Source: CAYQJL01 sp964612295 (GTDB lineage: Bacteria; Eisenbacteria; RBG-16-71-46; CAIMUX01; WJJG01). From it: DNA of 64,000 nt. Below, one piece after another: positions 60,564 to 64,000 of this stretch. Within the stretch, counting starts at the first letter, position 1. Every line of letters begins with the position of its first letter. The notes below the pieces were generated by a model. It was not told the origin of the DNA. It did no database searches and saw nothing but the letters and a program-made list of their open reading frames with translations. The position numbers and the translations under genes are program-made. The stretch covers positions 62,001-126,000 of the forward strand of contig CAZTDY010000003.1 in assembly GCA_964612295.1 (NCBI GenBank). Direction: 5' to 3'.

Positions 60564-62387
60564 CTACATCTTGCGACTTTTTTCCAGGACATCGGTCAGC
60601 GTGGCAATCGTCTTCTCCCGGGATCGATCCGTCAGGCCCAGGATCTCCTGGAGTGCGTGTCCGATGTGCGGGATGTATTTCTGAATGTAGGTGCGTTTCT
60701 TGTGTTCCTCGGCCAGGCGACGGTGGCGACCGATGTGGAGCGCGACCCGGCGGCCGCATTCCTGCAGCGCCAACCTGATCTCCTTCAGGATCTCGGGGTA
60801 GTGGGCCACCGCCTCCTTGCTCTCGGAGGTGAAGGGCACCCAGACCGAGGCGATGTGAACGACGAGAACCATCGGTCCGCTGGGCATCGCCCCGCGGCTC
60901 TGGGAGATCCGGTAGTTGCGCCAGGGCAGCTCGGTCACCGCCTTGCTGATCGCGCAGGCGCCGCGCTGGTACTGGAGCGGAACCCGGTTGGCGTAGCGAT
61001 AGAGCTCGATCAGCTCGTCTCCGGAGAGGTTGCCTCCATAGGCCAGGCCCGCCTCCACCTGGAAGGGATTCCCCCGGTACACCGCCGGCGGACGGGTCAC
61101 CGTGGTGTAGAAGTCTGCTTCCACCCGGTTCTCCAGCGCCTTGCACAACACCTCCTCGCCCACCGGCGAGAGGCAGTCGGTCGGGGGCGCCATGATCTTC
61201 ACCCGGGAGAGGGCGCTGTGCAGGGCCTCGGCATCTCCCCTGGCGAGGGTGCGCGGCCGGCTGCGCGGGGTCATCGCCACCTTGGCCTTGCCGAGCTCGA
61301 CGAACAGGTCCGTGATGACCTTGTTGCCCACCCGGGAGAACTCCTTCTGGAGGAAGGACTGGACGTTCCGCGCTCCGGTATCCTGCAGCATCTTGAGCAG
61401 CACGCCGAGCTCCACGCCATGGGGATGGGGCCTGATCTCTCGCGGTTCACGGGGGAGATCCTCGGTCGCGCGATCGTAGACGATCGACTCGGACTCGCCA
61501 TTCTTCGCCGGGGGGGTGTAGACGATGCGTGCGTGCGGATTGGTGACGGCCACCTGCTTGAGATACTTGTCGATCGAGTGGCGCCCCTTCTTGTACGTCC
61601 CCTGCAACACAATCGCCACCCGGGTGCCGTGGTCCTTCTCCCACTCGACCTCTTCCTCGGAGAGGAGGTCGGGCGCATTCTTCTTCGTGTTGATCGCCAG
61701 CTCGAAGTGGCGCGCCGCGCTCCGCGGGCCGGTCCTCGAGATGATCACCACCGGTTTGCCGGTGGTCAGCAGACCATACATCCCCGCCGCGGAGATGCCG
61801 ATACCCTGTTGTCCGCGCGACTGTTTCAGCGTGTGAAACTTCGACCCATAGAGCAGTTTGCCGAAGATCTTGGGCACCTGTCCGCGGACGATGCCCGGCC
61901 CGTTGTCTTCGACGACCACCTTGAATCGATCCTCGGCCAGCTGAAAGACGGTCACCAGGATCTCGGGCAGGATCTCGGCCTCTTCGCAGGCGTCGAGGGC
62001 GTTGTCAACCGCCTCTTTGACGGTCGTCAGAAGCGCCTTGGCCGGATTGTCGAATCCCAGCAGGTGCCGGTTCTTGGCAAAGAACTCCGATACCGAGATC
62101 TCGCGCTGCTTGCCGGCCAGGAGCTGGGCGATTTCGGTCTTGGCCTTGGCCTTCGGGCGGCCGGTCTTTGACGCCGTTTTCGCGGGTTTGGGGCTCGTTT
62201 TCGGCGCCGTAGCCGTTTTGGCCACCGGTTTGCCGTTCTTGCCCGCCTTGCCCTTGGGGCTCGCGGTCTTCTTTCCCCGCTTGCCTGCCGACCGAACGGC
62301 GCCAGGCGCGCCGGCCTCGGTAGCGGCCAGTTGCCCCTCGAACGAGAGCTGATCCTCAGCTGTGCGTTTGCTGCTTTTCTTGGGCAT
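60564..62387 (-). CDS. top6B: DNA topoisomerase VI subunit B with basic N-terminal extension
   Basis: 607 residues from the ATG at 62387, with GGAGG 6 nt upstream; the longer open frame above is not coding-like. Residues about 35-85 are a Lys/Ala/Pro/Thr-rich low-complexity tail like those of histone H1. The GHKL ATPase domain follows: TTVKEAVDNALDAC (E125 catalytic, N129 binds Mg-ATP), VEDNGPGI (D161) and GQQGIGISAAGMYG. A helix-2turn-helix region and transducer domain run to the end, as in archaeal Top6B. ATP binding dimerises the subunit and gates the A-subunit cut. Archaeal Top6B usually starts near EFFxKNRHLLGF, so the first 98 residues are extra. Confidence 0.95.
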   Translation of the reverse strand: MPKKSSKRTAEDQLSFEGQLAATEAGAPGAVRSAGKRGKKTASPKGKAGKNGKPVAKTATAPKTSPKPAKTASKTGRPKAKAKTEIAQLLAGKQREISVSEFFAKNRHLLGFDNPAKALLTTVKEAVDNALDACEEAEILPEILVTVFQLAEDRFKVVVEDNGPGIVRGQVPKIFGKLLYGSKFHTLKQSRGQQGIGISAAGMYGLLTTGKPVVIISRTGPRSAARHFELAINTKKNAPDLLSEEEVEWEKDHGTRVAIVLQGTYKKGRHSIDKYLKQVAVTNPHARIVYTPPAKNGESESIVYDRATEDLPREPREIRPHPHGVELGVLLKMLQDTGARNVQSFLQKEFSRVGNKVITDLFVELGKAKVAMTPRSRPRTLARGDAEALHSALSRVKIMAPPTDCLSPVGEEVLCKALENRVEADFYTTVTRPPAVYRGNPFQVEAGLAYGGNLSGDELIELYRYANRVPLQYQRGACAISKAVTELPWRNYRISQSRGAMPSGPMVLVVHIASVWVPFTSESKEAVAHYPEILKEIRLALQECGRRVALHIGRHRRLAEEHKKRTYIQKYIPHIGHALQEILGLTDRSREKTIATLTDVLEKSRKM

Positions 62388-62674
62388 GCAATACCTCCAA
62401 GTGGGTCGTCGCAGGCATTCTAGGGAGGCCAGGCGCGCCGTCCAGTGCAAATTACGCCTCCTCGGCCGCCGGGCCGCCGCCGGAGAGCCCCCGAGCCGGT
62501 GCAAGACGCCTATCCGGCCTGGGGATCGTAACTGACGTGGCGTCTCGGATTCAGCCCTTCGGGACAGAGAGGCCCCCAACTGCCGGCCTGATGATACGTC
62601 CACCCCGATCACCTGCGCGCTCAGGTTGCTGTGCAAGCCGGCAAACGCAATCCCGACGCGGATGAAGGAAACGA

Positions 62675-62779
62675 CACCTATACGGGAACAGATTTCACAA
62701 GTGAGTGTTGACAGGGTTTCGGTGTCTGTCTAACTTGGGCCCGGTAGATGATCCGTTAGACGATCATCCAGTATAGGTG
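62675..62779. repeat. Inverted pair flanking the H1-like gene promoter
   Basis: CACCTATAC (62675-62683) and its exact complement GTATAGGTG (62771-62779) are 87 bp apart, one on each side of the predicted promoter. Such spacing, about eight helical turns, would fit repression by looping. A chance match is possible. Confidence 0.35.
62708..62736 (+). promoter_or_regulatory. Probable promoter of the H1-like gene
   Basis: TTGACA (62708-62713) is a perfect -35. After 17 bp comes TAACTT (62731-62736), which keeps the key first T, A and last T of the -10. The start near 62743 leaves a leader of about 190 nt and falls just before the GATGATC inverted repeat. Confidence 0.45.
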
Positions 62780-62933
62780 GACAGAGAGGACACTTCTACA
62801 GCAAAGAAGTGCACACCTGTTCCGCCGTTGTTCGTGAAACAGCTCCGTTGCGGCCGCCGGTCACGTGCGGCGCGGCGGGTCCACCTGAGGAACCAAGCGC
62901 ACATTCGGCCCCTCAACCACAAGGAGTGTTGAC

Positions 62934-63422
62934 ATGCCTGTTGCCAAGAAACGTAAGGCTCTCACGCCGGCGCAGCGGATCGCGCGCGAGAAGAGGATCA
63001 TCGCCGACCTGAAGGCCGGCAAGCTCAGCTATCGCCGGATTGCGGCGAAGCACAGTGTCTCTCTGCCAACGGTCAATTCCAAGGCCCGCAAGGCCGGCAT
63101 CAGCCGCAGTCGCCGGGGACCGGCCGCGAAGGCGACCACCCGCCGCGTCGTGCGCAAGGCCACGGCTCGGGCCCGGACCACCACACGGGCCAAGGCTCGC
63201 ACCAAGACCACGCGCAAGGCGGCCACCACGACCGCGAGTGCTCGCAAGGTGACCCGCAAGACGACGCGGAAGCCGGCCCGGACGGTGGCCCGCCGCACGG
63301 TGGCCCGCTCGGTCGAACGCTTCCAGACGGGCTTCCGGGAGCTGGTCATGGCGCACTACCCGAACATGTCCCTCAGGAACTTCGAGAAGCTGACGAAGGC
63401 CGTCGAGAAGGTCCTTCCGTAG
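62934..63422 (+). CDS. HTH protein with histone-H1-like basic tail
   Basis: 162 residues from the ATG at 62934, 7 nt after AGGAG. The N-terminal 55 residues form a helix-turn-helix of resolvase/homeodomain-like type (AGKLSYRRIAAKHSVSLPTVNSKARKAG). Residues about 56-125 are a low-complexity Arg/Lys/Ala/Thr run with no acidic residue, like AlgP or H1-type tails. The last 35 residues form a short helical, partly acidic end (FRELVMAHYPNMSLRNFEKLTKAVEKVL). It probably binds DNA along the nucleoid; whether it also has a specific site is unknown. It is divergent from top6B and ends in a strong terminator. Confidence 0.8.
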   Translation: MPVAKKRKALTPAQRIAREKRIIADLKAGKLSYRRIAAKHSVSLPTVNSKARKAGISRSRRGPAAKATTRRVVRKATARARTTTRAKARTKTTRKAATTTASARKVTRKTTRKPARTVARRTVARSVERFQTGFRELVMAHYPNMSLRNFEKLTKAVEKVLP

Positions 63423-63468
63423 CTTCGGCGCACAGACGCCCCCCGGCTTCCGGCCGGGATCGCACGGG

Positions 63469-63499
63469 ATGGGGAGGCTCCGGCCTCCCCATTTGTTTG
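63469..63499 (+). terminator. Terminator of the H1-like gene
   Basis: ATGGGGAGGC (63469-63478) pairs perfectly with GCCTCCCCAT (63483-63492) around a 4-nt loop, followed by TTGTTTG. It is a classic intrinsic terminator, 47 bp past the stop. Confidence 0.85.
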
Positions 63500-63583
63500 C
63501 CCCCGATGTTGACCATGACCGGGCTTGCTGGGTAGGATGCACGCTTGGTATCAGTTTGAACGATTTCAAACGGAGGCACCCGG

Positions 63584-64000
63584 ATGAGCGCGCCTGAATC
63601 AGGACAGACCCTAGAGGGCCAGAAGCCCGCAGGAACGAAGCCCTACCTCTTCAGTGGGATTCAGCCGAGTGGAGACATCCACATCGGCAACTACCTGGGC
63701 GCGATCCGCAATTGGGTGCGGCTCTTAGACGAGTACCGCTGCATCTTCTGCATCGTCGACTACCACACGATCACCGTCGACTACGACCCGGCCGAGATGC
63801 AGCAGCGCATCCGGAGGGCAGCCATCGTCAATCTGGCCGCGGGGCTGGATCCCGAGCGTTGCCTGCTCTTCGTCCAATCCGAGGTTCCCGAACACACCGA
63901 ACTGACCTGGATCTTCAACACCCTGACCCCCATGGGTCTTCTGGGGCGGATGACGCAGTTCAAGGACAAGTCCCGGCGCAACGAAGAGAATGTCAATGTG
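63584..64000 (+). CDS. trpS: Tryptophanyl-tRNA synthetase, 3' end cut by window edge
   Basis: The first 139 residues are present, from the ATG at 63584, which follows CGGAGG by 7 nt. The class I synthetase fold is clear: FSGIQPSGDIHIGNYLGAIRNW, with HIGN as the ATP-binding signature and the GIQPSG loop typical of TrpRS. Then come CIVDYHTITVDYD and VPEHTELTWIFNTLTPMGLLGRMTQFKDK, which includes conserved tryptophan-site residues. It charges tRNA-Trp with tryptophan. The KMSKS loop and C-terminus lie past the window. Confidence 0.95.
   Translation, partial: MSAPESGQTLEGQKPAGTKPYLFSGIQPSGDIHIGNYLGAIRNWVRLLDEYRCIFCIVDYHTITVDYDPAEMQQRIRRAAIVNLAAGLDPERCLLFVQSEVPEHTELTWIFNTLTPMGLLGRMTQFKDKSRRNEENVNV

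Larger units (their letters stand above)
62388..62933. other. Divergent spacer of 546 bp upstream of top6B and the H1-like gene
   Basis: The longest non-coding stretch in the window. On the minus strand, TAGAAT (62422-62417) is a possible -10 for top6B, without a good -35. On the plus strand a promoter lies at 62708-62736. An inverted pair CACCTATAC/GTATAGGTG and a 7-bp inverted repeat, GATGATC (62747-62753) with GATCATC (62762-62768), surround the plus-strand start. No tRNA or conserved RNA is recognisable. Confidence 0.4.

Noticed and set aside
59523..62171. Long open frame antisense to top6A and top6B (about 880 codons).
   Set aside because: Both genes on the other strand are complete with catalytic motifs; the antisense product is Arg/Leu/Gly-rich and matches nothing.

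Overview
The window is about 64 kb of GC-rich, densely coded bacterial chromosome. I see no rRNA, tRNA, CRISPR array or prophage. Several traits point to an uncultured lineage near the FCB group (Eisenbacteria- or Krumholzibacteriota-like): a large secreted protein with a FlgD-like Ig C-terminus and Cys-rich CDPNPC repeats, a long-form IspG with a central insert, and bacterial topoisomerase VI. This placement is inference and was not tested by phylogeny.

Layout. 1-5.2 kb: an ECF sigma factor with its two-zinc-motif anti-sigma factor, divergent from a giant secreted protein. 5.3-9 kb: asnS and tkt, divergent. 9.0-10.2 kb: an intact IS630-family element in a CTAG site. 10.3-18 kb: a GNAT-Nudix fusion, a small exported protein, a family-B DNA polymerase, a PDZ protein with GDD/GND repeats, and a TGS GTPase. 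18.1-18.4 kb: a promoter-to-terminator unit predicted to encode a structured RNA or leader. 18.5-31.6 kb: an Omp85-like barrel, a WYL-type regulator, rtcA behind a sodium symporter and its tiny companion peptide, ispG, a sulfatase-fold hydrolase, a methyltransferase, a PLP decarboxylase, a class-I amidotransferase-like hydrolase and a DUF4136 lipoprotein. 31.6-38 kb: two sensor kinases downstream of an orphan NMT1-type solute-binding protein. 38.3-46.7 kb: an SLC12-like transporter, a membrane sulfatase-fold enzyme, a frameshifted CehA/McbA-like hydrolase, a TFIIB-type zinc-ribbon protein and a DTGSG-repeat protein. 46.8-59.3 kb: a HEAT protein carrying the same GDD/GND repeat as the PDZ protein, a LOG-family protein, a CoA-transferase, a plug-less TonB-receptor-like barrel, a two-domain radical SAM protein and a CPBP protease. 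59.4-64 kb: top6B-top6A, a divergent basic HTH protein with a histone-H1-like tail, and the start of trpS.

The most unusual points are five. First, topoisomerase VI, whose B subunit has a Lys/Ala/Pro-rich tail, lies next to an H1-like HTH protein; this could be a small DNA-topology or nucleoid module. Second, a predicted RNA at 18.1-18.4 kb carries an anti-Shine-Dalgarno heptamer. Third, two exported proteins share the same GDD/GND repeat but carry different partner domains. Fourth, a solute-binding protein is coupled to a hybrid kinase with no transporter. Fifth, a single-base frameshift in the CehA-like gene hides a C-terminal domain.
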